Below, in pieces: positions 34,991-44,302 of a stretch of DNA of 64,000 nucleotides; within the stretch, counting starts at the first letter, position 1; each line of letters opens with the position of its first letter. Source of the stretch: Chloroflexota bacterium (GTDB lineage Bacteria; Chloroflexota; UBA11872); the NCBI GenBank assembly GCA_022824865.1, contig JAJDZD010000013.1, positions 62,001 to 126,000 on the forward strand. Direction: 5' to 3'. A program made the translations under genes and the position numbers. Under the pieces are notes generated by a model. It worked only from the letters and a program-made list of their open reading frames with translations. It made no database searches and was not told where the DNA came from.

Positions 34991-35419
34991 ATGCCGATTG
35001 TGCGGATAGCGGAGCAGGCGGTGGGGGCGTGGCGGCCGGGGCAGGTGGTGCGGGAGGTTGTGGGGGAGGCGCAGGGGTCGCGGTCGGTGTCGATGCAGCA
35101 TTTTGAGGTGGAGCCGGGGGCGGTGACGCCGTTGCATCGGCATGACGTGGATGAGGCGATCGTGGTGTTGCGGGGGCGGCTGCGGGTGCGGATGGAGGAT
35201 GCGTGGTGGGACGCGGCGGCGGGGGACGTGTGCGTGTTTCCGGCGGATACGCCACATGGGTTTGTGGGGGCCGGGGACGGGGTGTCGGAGATCATGGTGG
35301 TGTTTCCGATTCCGGCGGCGATTACGGCGGAGCACACGACGTACCTGGAGGGCGGGCCGCCGGTGACGTGGGATGGCGGGGGAGAAGCTAGCGGCCTGGA
35401 TCCAGCAGCCGAAGGCTGA
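34991..35419 (+). CDS. Cupin domain protein
   Basis: A 142-residue cupin. Motif 1 is PLHRHDVDEAIVVLRG, with the two His and one Glu of the metal site, and motif 2 is FPADTPHGFVG, with the last His. The region before the barrel is short and the C-terminal tail polar. A strong terminator follows immediately. The coding DNA is unusually G-rich on this strand, as in the following methyltransferase. Substrate unknown. Confidence 0.82.
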   Translation: MPIVRIAEQAVGAWRPGQVVREVVGEAQGSRSVSMQHFEVEPGAVTPLHRHDVDEAIVVLRGRLRVRMEDAWWDAAAGDVCVFPADTPHGFVGAGDGVSEIMVVFPIPAAITAEHTTYLEGGPPVTWDGGGEASGLDPAAEG

Positions 35420-35424
35420 CGGAA

Positions 35425-35459
35425 GCCTCCACGGAGCGGGAGGCCTTTTTCTCTTTTTT
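35425..35459 (+). terminator. Rho-independent terminator
   Basis: GCCTCC (35425-35430) pairs with GGAGGC (35439-35444) around an 8-base loop, followed by a T-rich run (CTTTTTCTCTTTTTT). It lies directly after the cupin stop codon. Confidence 0.85.
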
Positions 35460-35473
35460 GGGGTTTTCAGGAG

Positions 35474-36217
35474 GTGAGGGGGATTGTGGAGGGGTATCGA
35501 GCTTCAACGTATGGGGACCGGATAGCGGGGGTGTATGACCGCTTCTATGAGCCGGTGGATGTCGAGGTGCGGATGGATGTGCTGGAAGCGCTGGCCGCGG
35601 GCGGGCGGGCGCTGGAGCTGGGGATTGGGACGGGGGAGTTTGCGCTGCCGCTGGTGGCTCGGGGGGTGGAGGTGCATGGGATCGATGTTTCGGAGGCGAT
35701 GGTGGAACAACTGCGAGCCAAGGAGGGCGGGGCGGGGGTGCCGGTGACGATCGGGGACTTTGCGGACGTGGAGGTGGAGGGGACGTTTTCGTTGATCTAC
35801 GTGATCAACAACACGCTGTTCATGCTGACGGAGCAGGAGGAGCAGGTCAGGTGTTTTGCGAATGCGGCGGCGCATTTGGATGAGTCGGGGGTCTTGCTGG
35901 TGGACGCGTTTGTTCCGGACGTGACGCGGTTCGATCGGGGACAGGAGGTGCGGGCCCGGCTACCTGACCTGGAGACGGTACGGCTGGATGTGTCAACGCA
36001 TGATCCGATGCAGCAGCTGGTGGACTTCCGGCATGTCTTGCTGAGTGAAGACGGGATCCAGGTGTATCCGGCGCAGCTGCGGTATATCTGGCCGTCGGAG
36101 ATGGATCTGATGGCACGACTGGCGGGGCTGCGGTTGCGGGAGCGGTGGGGCGATTGGCGGCGTGGGCGGGTTACGTCGAAGAGCCAGGGGCACGTGTCGC
36201 TTTACGAGCGGGCGTAG
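35474..36217 (+). CDS. Class I SAM-dependent methyltransferase
   Basis: A methyltransferase of about 247 residues. Motif I is ALELGIGTGEFALPL, followed by the acidic turn GIDVSEAMVEQL, and motif IV-like YVINNTLFML. The start is uncertain: GTG at 35474 lies directly on the AGGAGG, while GTG at 35486 has it at a better distance. The protein resembles the small-molecule N- or O-methyltransferases of the Methyltransf_25 type. Substrate unknown. Confidence 0.82.
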   Translation: MRGIVEGYRASTYGDRIAGVYDRFYEPVDVEVRMDVLEALAAGGRALELGIGTGEFALPLVARGVEVHGIDVSEAMVEQLRAKEGGAGVPVTIGDFADVEVEGTFSLIYVINNTLFMLTEQEEQVRCFANAAAHLDESGVLLVDAFVPDVTRFDRGQEVRARLPDLETVRLDVSTHDPMQQLVDFRHVLLSEDGIQVYPAQLRYIWPSEMDLMARLAGLRLRERWGDWRRGRVTSKSQGHVSLYERA

Positions 36218-36273
36218 CGGAGATAGTGGTCAGGGCCTATCGGCCAAACCGGTCGATCAGTCGCTGCTGCGGC

Positions 36274-36603
36274 CTAGGCGCTGTGCGTGAGTTGGCCTAC
36301 GTGGAGCTTGTGGAATCGGACAAGATCTGACGTTGAGTTGACTGACAGTTCGCAGGTTCTCGATGCCGTGCCATCAGGCTCAGGGTTGATGCCGAAACGA
36401 TCCAGGAAGTCGCTCAGGCTTCCCGTTTCTTCGAGAAAAGCGATGTGGTCTTCGGCCATTTCCCGCAGTTCGGTGACCAGCGTGTCGAGCGACGGATCGA
36501 AGGTTGACACGCCCAGTTCGTCGCATTTGCCGACCCACACGTCGTCTTCCCGCCAGTAGCGAAGGGTTACAACCAGCGAGAGGTCGGCATCGTTACCTGT
36601 CAT
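36274..36603 (-). CDS. HicB-like protein without HicA
   Basis: A 109-residue protein. The first ~70 residues (LSLVVTLRYWREDDVWVGKC, then ELGVSTFDPSLDTLVTELREM) match the partially degraded RNase H-like fold of HicB/DUF1902 antitoxins. The C-terminal part lacks a clear ribbon-helix-helix. No HicA toxin gene is adjacent on either side, so it is an orphan or a protein with a different role. The ATG at 36603 starts the family strand. Confidence 0.65.
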   Translation of the reverse strand: MTGNDADLSLVVTLRYWREDDVWVGKCDELGVSTFDPSLDTLVTELREMAEDHIAFLEETGSLSDFLDRFGINPEPDGTASRTCELSVNSTSDLVRFHKLHVGQLTHSA

Positions 36604-36751
36604 TGCGGACTCGATTCCACGCCCAAGAGACCGCCCAGTTGCCGTGAAGCCGATTGTACCCGGCAGGTCCACGCGGTCCACGGACACGGCGTGGGGCGGG
36701 CGCGGGTATCCTGACGATAGACCAGAGTTGGCGAGGAAAGGAGCGTGGGCG

Positions 36752-37402
36752 GTGCTGAGATTTCCTGAAGAGATCATGCTGCTGCTGCTGGACGATGAGG
36801 GCGGCGATTTCGTCCGGGTGCCGGAGTGGTCGGTGCAGTGCGCGCTGGCGGGCGCGGTGCTGATGGACCTGGCGCTGGAGAACCGGATCGACACGGACCC
36901 GAACTGGCTGACGGTGATCGACCCGACGCCGGTGGGCGACGACCTGCTGGACCCGACGCTGGAACGAATCACGCAGGCGGACGGGGAACGGGACACGAGG
37001 TTCTGGATTCAAGACATCGCCCAGCGGGCGGGCCCGATTCGCGAGCGGGTGCTGGAACGGCTGGTGGACCACGGGATCCTGCACGTGCGGGACGAGAAGT
37101 TCCTGTGGGTGTTCCAGGCGCGGCGCTACCCGGCGGTGGACGGCAAGGCCGACCGCGAGGTGAAGCTGCGGATCATGGAAGTGCTGTTCAGCGACGAGAT
37201 CCCGGACCCGCGGGATATCGTGATCGTGTGCCTGGCGGAGGCCTGCGGGATTTTCCGCGAGCTGCTGTCGCGGCGGGAACTGGAGCACGTGACCGGGCGG
37301 ATCGAGCAGGTGCGCAAGCTGGACCTGATTGGCCGGGAGGTTTCGCAGGCGGTCTGGGACATCGAGACGTCCCTGGCCCTAACGATGCACCCCATGATGT
37401 AG
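36752..37402 (+). CDS. GOLPH3/VPS74 (GPP34) family protein
   Basis: A 216-residue all-helical protein of the GPP34 family. The opening LRFPEEIMLLLLDDEGGDF, then ALAGAVLMDLALENRID, and the later RERVLERLVDHGIL and VFQARRYPAVDG are family hallmarks. Eukaryotic members bind phosphoinositides at the Golgi. Bacterial ones, mostly in Actinobacteria, are of unknown function and perhaps bind lipids or membranes. I chose GTG at 36752 because AAAGGAG lies eight bases upstream. Confidence 0.82.
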   Translation: MLRFPEEIMLLLLDDEGGDFVRVPEWSVQCALAGAVLMDLALENRIDTDPNWLTVIDPTPVGDDLLDPTLERITQADGERDTRFWIQDIAQRAGPIRERVLERLVDHGILHVRDEKFLWVFQARRYPAVDGKADREVKLRIMEVLFSDEIPDPRDIVIVCLAEACGIFRELLSRRELEHVTGRIEQVRKLDLIGREVSQAVWDIETSLALTMHPMM

Positions 37403-37574
37403 TCGCAAGCGACTCCTGCTGGGGATCGAGTTTCAGCCGGGGCGCCGTGCAACGGACCTGAGATGTCGCAGCGCGCTCCCTTATAGGCGGCAAGCGGCCG
37501 CTCGCGGCTTTTGCTATGGATCGAGTTTCAACCGGGGCTGGGGTGCTGGGGACGCGACGAAGAGTCGGGGCCGC

Positions 37575-38156
37575 TTAGCAGTCGGCGCAGAGGTTAAGGG
37601 CAGCGCGCACACGGGCGATGACGGCTTCGTTGTCCACCGTGGCAAAGTCGGTCGTGTCGATTCGGAAGAGTTCAGTGCCGCAGGTGAGCGGTCCGTAGAC
37701 CAGGTACTGCTGGCGCCACTCGCGGGCCTGGGCGTCGGTACTCATTCCGGCGTCGTGTCCCGCGTGCCTTTCAGTTGTGCGGGATCGACGCATGTACCTG
37801 TGGAATGCCGTTTCGGGGTCGGCGTGGCAGTGCAGTTCGAGGACCTTGACCTCGAAGCGTTCTCGCACGCGGTCGAGCCAGCGAATCGAGTACGGACGAT
37901 GAAACGCGGCCTCGGCGATGACCGATTGGCCAGCGGTGAGGTGAGTCTCGGCAGACAGATAGAAGACCGCGAAGGAAGCCGCGCCCAGCTTCTTTGACCA
38001 CTCGCGGTCACCAACGCCCAAGCTGTCGAAGAGCGTCTCCTTGATGGCGTCCCGTTCGATGACGGGGACGGGCAGGGCTTCGCCCAGGCGGCGCGCCAAT
38101 ACGGTCTTTCCAGTAGCCGGCGCCCCGGAAATGAGAACCAATACAGGCTTGGCCAT
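37575..38156 (-). CDS. P-loop kinase-like protein (AAA_33/zeta-like)
   Basis: A 193-residue protein with Walker A GAPATGKT at about residues 11-18 and a following helix typical of small-molecule kinases. DAIKETLFDSLG matches the substrate-binding helix of the AAA_33/gluconate-kinase group, and RYMRRSRTTERHAGH is probably the arginine-rich lid. It could phosphorylate a sugar, antibiotic or nucleotide; the target is unknown. The ATG at 38156 begins the first strand; a TTG four codons earlier is possible. Confidence 0.78.
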   Translation of the reverse strand: MAKPVLVLISGAPATGKTVLARRLGEALPVPVIERDAIKETLFDSLGVGDREWSKKLGAASFAVFYLSAETHLTAGQSVIAEAAFHRPYSIRWLDRVRERFEVKVLELHCHADPETAFHRYMRRSRTTERHAGHDAGMSTDAQAREWRQQYLVYGPLTCGTELFRIDTTDFATVDNEAVIARVRAALNLCADC

Positions 38157-38264
38157 GGTGCCCGGCAACCTACGGCTGGCAAGGCGTCAATCTTGAGCCT
38201 AACCGGCGATGTGCTGCGCGCGTCACCCAAGAGGGTCCCGGGCCGCGCGCAGCATGAGCCCAAA

Positions 38265-39941
38265 CTAGGCGGTGGTGACGGCGCCCTGGCTGGCGGAGGA
38301 GACGAGGGCGGCGTATTTGGCCATGGCGCCGGTGGGGTAGCGAGGAGCCGGGGGCTGCCAGTCGGCCAGGCGCTCCTCGATCTGCTCGTCGGTGAGGTGG
38401 ACGTCCAGGGTTCGATTGTCCACATCAAAGGTGATGAGGTCGCCGTCCTGGACGGCGGCGATGGGGCCGCGGCGGAAGGCTTCGGGGGCGACGTGGCCGA
38501 TCATGAAGCCGTGGGAGGCGCCGGAGAAGCGACCATCGGTCATCAGGGCGACGGAATCGCCCAGGCCGGCGCCCTGGATGGCGCCGGTGACGGCCAGCAT
38601 TTCGCGCATGCCGGGGCCGCCGGCGGGGCCTTCGTTGCGGATGACGATGAAGGAGCCGGGTTCGATGTCCTGGTCGATGACGGCCTGGAAGCAGGCTTCC
38701 TCGCCGTCGAAGACGCGGGCCGGGCCGGTGAAGGTGTCGCGCTCCTGGCCGGAGACCTTGATGACGCAGCCGTCCGGGGCCAGGTTGCCGCGCAGGATGA
38801 GGATGCCGCCGGTGGGCTTGAGGGGGTTGTCGGCGGGGTAGATGACCTGCTGGCCGGGGGTTTCCACGGCCGCGTTCGCCACCTCGCCGATGGTGCGGCC
38901 GTCGACGTAGCGCTCGTCGCCGTGGAGCAGGCCGAGCTTGTGGAGCTCGCGGGCCACGAGGGACAAACCGCCGGCCTGGAAGACATCGGTGGCGACGTAG
39001 TTCCCCCAGGGCTTGAGGTCGGCCAGGATCGGCACGCGGGCGGCGATTCGGTCGAAGTCCTCGAGTTCAAGGTCCACGCGGGCCTCGTGGGCGATGGCCA
39101 TGATGTGCAGGACGGCGTTGGTGGAACCGCCGGTGGCGGCGACGGCCGAGATGGCGTTTTCGACGGACTCGCGGGTGATGATGTCGCGGGGGCGGACGTC
39201 GCGATCCAGCAGGTCCATCACCAGACGGCCGGCTTCGAAGGCGGTGTCGGCCTTGCCGCCGTCCATGGCTGGCACGACGTTAGCGCCGGGCGGGCTGATG
39301 CCCAGAAAGTCAAGCGCGGTGGCCATGGTGTTGGCGGTGAACTGGCCGCCGCAGGCGCCGGCGCCGGGGCAGGCGGCGTTCTCGATCTCCATCAGTTCGT
39401 CGGCGCTGAGCTTGCCGGCGGCGTGGGCGCCGACGCCTTCAAAGACTTCCTGGATGGTGATGTCCTGGCCGCGGAACTTGCCGGGGGCGATGCTGCCGCT
39501 GTAGAGGGCCAGGCCGGGGATGTTCAGGCGCGCCAGGGCCATGGCGCCGGCGGGGATGGTCTTGTCGCAGCCGACGATGACGACGAGGGCGTCGAAGGAG
39601 TGGCCGATGGCGGCGACTTCGATGGAGTCGGTGATGACCTCGCGGCTGATGAGCGAGGCGCGCATGCCTTCGGTGCCCATGGAGACGCCGTCGCTAACGG
39701 AGATGGTGTTGACCTCCATGGGAGTGCCGCCGGCGGCGCGGATGCCCTCCTTGACGCGCTGAGCCATGCGCCGGTGGTTGAAGTTGCAGGGCATGGTTTC
39801 GATCCACTGGTGCGCCACGCCGACGATAGGCCGGGCCAGGTCTTCATCGGAAAACCCGATGGACTTGAGCTGGGAACGGGCCGGCGCGCGGGCCGGGCCG
39901 TCGGTCATGGCGGCGCTGTTGCGCTTGCGTGGATCGGACAT
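38265..39941 (-). CDS. ilvD: Dihydroxy-acid dehydratase
   Basis: A 558-residue enzyme of branched-chain amino acid synthesis that dehydrates 2,3-dihydroxy-isovalerate and -methylvalerate. The Fe-S cysteines lie in METMPCNFNH, VGCDKTIPAG and ENAACPGAGACGG. SVSDGVSMGTEGM and MTDGRFSGASHGFMIGHV are standard IlvD/Edd motifs. Length and motifs favour IlvD over sugar-acid dehydratases. It stands alone here, without other ilv genes. Confidence 0.93.
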   Translation of the reverse strand: MSDPRKRNSAAMTDGPARAPARSQLKSIGFSDEDLARPIVGVAHQWIETMPCNFNHRRMAQRVKEGIRAAGGTPMEVNTISVSDGVSMGTEGMRASLISREVITDSIEVAAIGHSFDALVVIVGCDKTIPAGAMALARLNIPGLALYSGSIAPGKFRGQDITIQEVFEGVGAHAAGKLSADELMEIENAACPGAGACGGQFTANTMATALDFLGISPPGANVVPAMDGGKADTAFEAGRLVMDLLDRDVRPRDIITRESVENAISAVAATGGSTNAVLHIMAIAHEARVDLELEDFDRIAARVPILADLKPWGNYVATDVFQAGGLSLVARELHKLGLLHGDERYVDGRTIGEVANAAVETPGQQVIYPADNPLKPTGGILILRGNLAPDGCVIKVSGQERDTFTGPARVFDGEEACFQAVIDQDIEPGSFIVIRNEGPAGGPGMREMLAVTGAIQGAGLGDSVALMTDGRFSGASHGFMIGHVAPEAFRRGPIAAVQDGDLITFDVDNRTLDVHLTDEQIEERLADWQPPAPRYPTGAMAKYAALVSSASQGAVTTA

Positions 39942-40121
39942 GGAGGAGTCCTTGGGGTGTGGAGACAGTGGCCGTGTCGGGCTACATGGTGGGGGCGGAG
40001 GCGCGGGGATTCAAGGGATTAGCCGCGGTTGGTGGCTAGCGGTGAGCGGTTAGATGCCAGGGTTCGTCGCGGCGCTGCCCCAGGAGGCTCTTGTCTAGCC
40101 CAAGGTTGGTTGCGCGGAAGA

Positions 40122-40156
40122 CCCTCACCCCGACCCTCTCCCACGGGGAGAGGGGG
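40122..40156 (+). repeat. Extragenic palindromic repeat CCCTCTCCC...GGGGAGAGGG
   Basis: CCCTCACCCCGACCCTCTCCCACGGGGAGAGGGGGA-type sequence with a 9-bp inverted repeat around AC. This is a well-known widely dispersed bacterial extragenic element. It lies between ilvD and the rhamnose mutarotase gene. Confidence 0.8.
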
Positions 40157-40213
40157 AAAGAGCAGCCGCAATTCCTATGGCGAGGGGCCCTTTTTGCATC
40201 GGTCTTCGTGGGT

Positions 40214-40528
40214 TCAGTCCTGGTGGAAGAGTTCCTCCAGCATCTGGAGCGGGACGAGGCCGGAGGCGGTGTCGACGTCGAGGATGTCCGCGTGCTCGGC
40301 CTGCCAGCGGGCCTGGACGTCGGACTTGTCGAGGTAGGCGGAGGCGGCTTCCCAGTCCTCGCATTCCAGGAGGCCGATGGCGTGGTTCATGAAGAGGACG
40401 ATGGTGAAGTTGCGGATGCCGGCTTTGGTGTTTTCGTCCTGCAATTCCTGCCAGACGGCGGCGTGGGTGCGGCGGTAGTCGTCGACCCGGTCGGGCTTGA
40501 TGGGCAGAGCGAAGGCGATACGTTGCAT
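40214..40528 (-). CDS. rhaM: L-rhamnose mutarotase family protein
   Basis: A 104-residue dimeric alpha-beta barrel of the L-rhamnose mutarotase family, which interconverts alpha and beta anomers. The start RIAFALPIKPDRVDDYRRTH supplies the catalytic His, TIVLFMNHAIGLLECED is the second strand pair, and the protein ends with MLEELFHQD, close to the family's C-terminus. No other rhamnose genes are adjacent. With the FucU-type gene at 17522 it is the second mutarotase in the window. Confidence 0.85.
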   Translation of the reverse strand: MQRIAFALPIKPDRVDDYRRTHAAVWQELQDENTKAGIRNFTIVLFMNHAIGLLECEDWEAASAYLDKSDVQARWQAEHADILDVDTASGLVPLQMLEELFHQD

Positions 40529-40557
40529 GATGCGCTCCGGGAGAGACGTATGACGCC

Positions 40558-41484
40558 TTGGAGCATGCGCGGATTGCCGTGAATCGTCCACACACCTTTG
40601 CGGGAAACCCGCTGGATCGAGCGGAATACCAGCGGCGCGACGCGGACTGGCTGGAAGCACGCGAGCGGGATCCGGCGAGCCGGTTTCTTCCGCTGCGCAA
40701 CCTGGACGTGCTGCTGGACGGCGAGGATCCGGCGCGGCTGGCGTGGGTGAGCAGCGCTTCGGCCGTTGGCCTGGAAGGGCCGAGGTTCCTACTGGGACTG
40801 CGAGACGGCGTGGCGCATTTCGCGCTGGACGTTAGCGACACCGAAGACGATCTGGCGTCCGGCAACGAGCGGCGCTTTGTGGATGTGCGGACGGCGGCGA
40901 CGCTGCTGTCGGCGGAGGATGCGGGGATTACGGCGCAGGCGCGTTCGCAGGTGGACTGGCACGCGCGGCACGGCTATTGCAGCGTGTGCGGAGAGCCGAC
41001 CGAGGCGGTGCGGGGCGGCCAGCAGCGGACGTGCAGGAGTTGCGGGGCGGACCACTTTCCGCGGACCGACCCGGTGGTGATCGTGGTGGTGACGGACGGG
41101 AACCGTTGCCTGCTGGGACAGTCGCACGGGCGGCTGTCGCAGATGCGGATGTTCTCAGCGCTGGCGGGGTTTATGGACCAGGGGGAATCAATCGAAGAGG
41201 CGGTGCGGCGGGAGGTGTTGGAGGAGGCGGGCGTTCGGGTTGGGGAGGTGCGATATCACTCGTCGCAACCCTGGCCGTTTCCGTCGTCGCTGATGATTGG
41301 CTGTCACGCCGACGCGCTGACGACGGACTTGCGACCGGACAAGGTGGAAATGCTGTCCGTTCAGTGGTTCGAGCGGGCGACGGTACGGCGGGCGCTGGCC
41401 GGCGAGGACGACCAACTGCGGGTGCCGGCTTCCTTTGCCATCGCGCACCACCTGATCAGGGCCTGGGCGGAAGGTTTCGTCTAG
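40558..41484 (+). CDS. nudC: NAD(+) diphosphatase (NudC-type Nudix hydrolase)
   Basis: A protein of up to 308 residues that hydrolyses NADH and can remove NAD caps from RNA. A zinc ribbon (YCSVCGEP and TCRSCG) precedes the Nudix box, which reads GFMDQGESIEEAVRREVLEE with the catalytic glutamates. SQPWPFPSSLM is the NudC-specific signature. The start is TTG at 40558 or GTG at 40579. The last ~210 bp of the gene occur again, nearly unchanged, at 44031-44244 and in degraded form at 45202-45372. Confidence 0.92.
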   Translation: MEHARIAVNRPHTFAGNPLDRAEYQRRDADWLEARERDPASRFLPLRNLDVLLDGEDPARLAWVSSASAVGLEGPRFLLGLRDGVAHFALDVSDTEDDLASGNERRFVDVRTAATLLSAEDAGITAQARSQVDWHARHGYCSVCGEPTEAVRGGQQRTCRSCGADHFPRTDPVVIVVVTDGNRCLLGQSHGRLSQMRMFSALAGFMDQGESIEEAVRREVLEEAGVRVGEVRYHSSQPWPFPSSLMIGCHADALTTDLRPDKVEMLSVQWFERATVRRALAGEDDQLRVPASFAIAHHLIRAWAEGFV

Positions 41485-42323
41485 GACATCGGCGCTAGCG
41501 TGGAGCTAACGCTCGGACGCATCAGCCATTCATCCGAAATCCCTGTAAGTGCCCGACGGCCCCCCAGTCCGTCCGCCTCGTCCTCGCCTCGTTCCCCCCA
41601 AACGACTATCTCCGCAGTGGACAGGCCCATCCATCAGTGCTCACATCGGCAGTTTCAAGCCACCGATGCTGCAGTGCTTGAGAATCCGCAATCTTCACCG
41701 CGCCCGTGCTCGCGCCACACTCTCGCCAAGCGCCCGATTCCCACGAGGCGTGCGGCACGGCGGGTAGCGGGCAGCAGGAGGCGGCATTCGGCTAGGTGAC
41801 CTCAGCGACATTCCGGCGCTAGAGCGACGTTCGACCTCCGTTTAGTGAGCGGTTCTGTCATTCAAGGGACGTTCGACAACGGTCACGTTGGCATCGACAG
41901 TCTCAGTGTCGCGATGGAGTACGAGGCGGTGGTGTCGAGCCATCGCGCCAATACGATGGGCCTCGGGGGCTGCCTATGGCAGCGCAGGCGAGCCTTGGCC
42001 CACGAGATCGCCGACGGGCGTGTCGTGGCGAAAAGCACGCGGGATGGAGCAGTTCGATGATTGCCCGAAATCGCGCGGCGATACCGGCGCGGCTTTGGCC
42101 GTGGAGGCTCAAGAGCGGAGTTTTGGGTGCAGGGGTATTGGCAGTCGCAGGGCCAAGGCGATGTGGCGAGCAGAAGCGGAGGGGCGAGGCGGCGCGACGA
42201 GAGAGTTAGGCTACTGGCTGTCGACCCGCCGCGTCATTTCGATCATGAGTTACGCAGGGGGCGCCCCCCAACGATCGCCGCATCCACTTGATGTCTTGGG
42301 GCTGATGGTGCTCCGTCAGTCGG
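41485..42323 (+). other. 839-bp region without a recognised gene
   Basis: Open frames here are short, overlapping and arginine- or serine-rich on both strands, with no ribosome-binding site or family signal. It follows the intact nudC and precedes the beta-propeller lipoprotein. It may hold remnants of inserted DNA, since it lies between two copies of the nudC 3' end. No inverted repeats or recombinase gene were recognised. Confidence 0.5.
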
Positions 42324-43910
42324 GTGCGGGGCGCAGTGCCTAGCCTCTTGCTTAGAGTCTTCGTGTCGCCTTGCACAGGCAATCGGGCTCTTGTCGCCGC
42401 AATAGCAATCGTGTTGGGATTGACAGTGCTTGCATCAGGCTGCGGCATTGACGAGGAGACGTCGTCGGCCGCTGTCGAGCGGACGGAGAGGACCGAAAGC
42501 GCTGTCAGTCAAGACGAAGCGCCCAGCGAGGCGAAAGCCGACGATGGCAATGCGTCGGCGGACGCAAGCGTTGGGAGGGGTTCGGTTTCGGCACAAACTC
42601 CCGTTGCCACAGCTCCTGTGGTCGCCGCGACACCTGACACGAGGATCGAGTCAGGTGCGGGAGCAGGCTTCAGGAACGCGCCCATGCGTGAGCCAACGTT
42701 TCCGTGCGGGCCATTCCTCGGAGGGTTCGCTAATTATTCCCACAGCATTGTGGAGTGGACACCGGACGGATCCCGGCTGATCTTCGGTTTTCAGCACCAG
42801 CTGTGGGTTGTGGATCAGACGGGACGGGAGCTCCGGCGACTTGTGGATGCAAATCCAGGGCCGCGCCGGAAGTTTGGGTTTCGAGACGGTTTTCACGCGG
42901 ATATTTCGCCGGACGGGCAGCAGGTGGTCTATACGTCGTGTGCCCATCGCAGCGACGACCCAATTCCTGCCCTTGATGGCAGTATTTATGAGGAAGGGAC
43001 CCCCGCCTGGCGCGAGCGTTCCCATTTGAATTATGAATTGGCGGTGGTCGACATTGATGGTCGAGAGCCGCGGCGGCTGACGCACGATACGCGCTTTGAC
43101 CACTTCCCGGCCTGGTCGCCCGATGGAACGCGAATAGCCTTTATCTCAGCGTCTGCCGATCGACGGTCCATTGACAATGACGAACTCCAGATATACCTGA
43201 CGACGCCAAGCGGCGGGGGCGTACAGGTCGACGATTTGTCGGTCGGCTACGTTAGCTCGGGTCCACTGGCATGGTCACCAGACGGCGAGCGACTGGCGTA
43301 TAGAAATGGCTATCTTGTATTTACAGTGAAGACTGGCTCTTATTTGACGGTCACGACTGACATGTCGACCACTACCTCGCTCTCGCCGTCTCCTGGTGAC
43401 GTGCCGACGACGCAGCCTGATACATCCATGGTCCCCGTGTCCATGGTGACTGAGATTGGCCACTCGGATATCGCGCCGTCGTGGTCGCCCGACGGCGAGT
43501 GGATCCTGACGGTGTCCGATGCGAGTGCAGGGTCGGCCTTCATCAGGGTGCGAGCCGACGGACAGGCGAGCGAACCAATTGTCACGTTGTCGTCAATTGG
43601 AGTTGGGGTGCCGGTGTCCGAGGCGGCGTGGTCGCCGGACGGCTCGAAGATCGCGTTTGTTGCGGGGGGCATCTGGGTCGTTGATGCGGACGGTCGAAAT
43701 GCACGCTTCTTACTTAGTGTCAGTGGTGGTCTCACACCGGCGGGGCGCGGCCATGTGGCCTGGTCGCCGGATAGCAAACAGATTGCGGCCTATTACTCCG
43801 GTGCCGGGCTGTTGTATGCGATTTCACTCGAGAACTTTGAACAGCGGCTCCTAGTGACAAATGATGCCATGGAGGGCGTTCAGGCAGGGCAAGCGGTGCG
43901 GTCCAAGTGA
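42324..43910 (+). CDS. Lipoprotein with TolB-like WD40 (PD40) beta-propeller
   Basis: A protein of about 528 residues. A signal peptide ends in the lipobox LASGC near residue 40, followed by a Ser/Ala/Glu-rich linker. The rest carries at least six WSPDG-type PD40 repeats (EWTPDGSRLIF, AWSPDGTRIAF, AWSPDGERLAY, SWSPDGEWIL, AWSPDGSKIAF, AWSPDSKQIA), which form a TolB-like propeller. Such exported propellers bind proteins or glycans. The GTG at 42324 is the first start; a GTG nearer the hydrophobic core is possible. The gene is bracketed by nudC 3' ends. Confidence 0.82.
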   Translation: MRGAVPSLLLRVFVSPCTGNRALVAAIAIVLGLTVLASGCGIDEETSSAAVERTERTESAVSQDEAPSEAKADDGNASADASVGRGSVSAQTPVATAPVVAATPDTRIESGAGAGFRNAPMREPTFPCGPFLGGFANYSHSIVEWTPDGSRLIFGFQHQLWVVDQTGRELRRLVDANPGPRRKFGFRDGFHADISPDGQQVVYTSCAHRSDDPIPALDGSIYEEGTPAWRERSHLNYELAVVDIDGREPRRLTHDTRFDHFPAWSPDGTRIAFISASADRRSIDNDELQIYLTTPSGGGVQVDDLSVGYVSSGPLAWSPDGERLAYRNGYLVFTVKTGSYLTVTTDMSTTTSLSPSPGDVPTTQPDTSMVPVSMVTEIGHSDIAPSWSPDGEWILTVSDASAGSAFIRVRADGQASEPIVTLSSIGVGVPVSEAAWSPDGSKIAFVAGGIWVVDADGRNARFLLSVSGGLTPAGRGHVAWSPDSKQIAAYYSGAGLLYAISLENFEQRLLVTNDAMEGVQAGQAVRSK

Positions 43911-44030
43911 CGCATGGACCGCGAGGGCCATGAGGCAGATCAGGCACACGTATCGGCACGCATTGGACAACTTGCGGATGACGGGTTGATCAGTGCTGGG
44001 CGTTACTGCAAGGCCCAAATCGAAGAAGCC

Positions 44031-44244
44031 GTGGCCGTTTCCGTCGTCGCTGATGATCGGGTGCCACGCGGACGCGCTGACGACGGACTTGCGACCGGAC
44101 AAGGTGGAGATGCTGTCCGTGCAGTGGTTCGAGCGGGCGACGGTACGGCGGGCGCTGGCCGGCGAGGACGACCAACTGCGGGTGCCGGCGTCGTTTGCGA
44201 TCGCGCACCATCTGATCAGGGCGTGGGCAGAAGGCTCGGCGTGA
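44031..44244 (+). pseudogene. Truncated duplicate of the nudC 3' end
   Basis: This segment repeats nudC from WPFPSSLMIG to the last codons with about 93% identity by eye. It lacks the Zn ribbon and Nudix box, so it cannot be an active NudC. The reading frame is still open into its own stop, differing from nudC only at the last residues (GSA instead of GFV). The sequence upstream of 44031 is unrelated to nudC. Confidence 0.85.
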
Positions 44245-44302
44245 CCGACACGCTCGTATCCCGCGGTCCAGCACGCGATTCCGCCCGCGAGCAGCGCGTT
44301 AG

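Noticed and set aside
38193..40022. A 609-residue open frame on the plus strand across ilvD
   Set aside because: It is antisense to ilvD, has glycine- and aspartate-rich composition typical of a GC-rich shadow frame, and matches no family; ilvD is unambiguous.
41845..42343. Short open frames between nudC and the propeller lipoprotein
   Set aside because: Several overlap on both strands without conserved motifs or ribosome-binding sites, so none can be supported.
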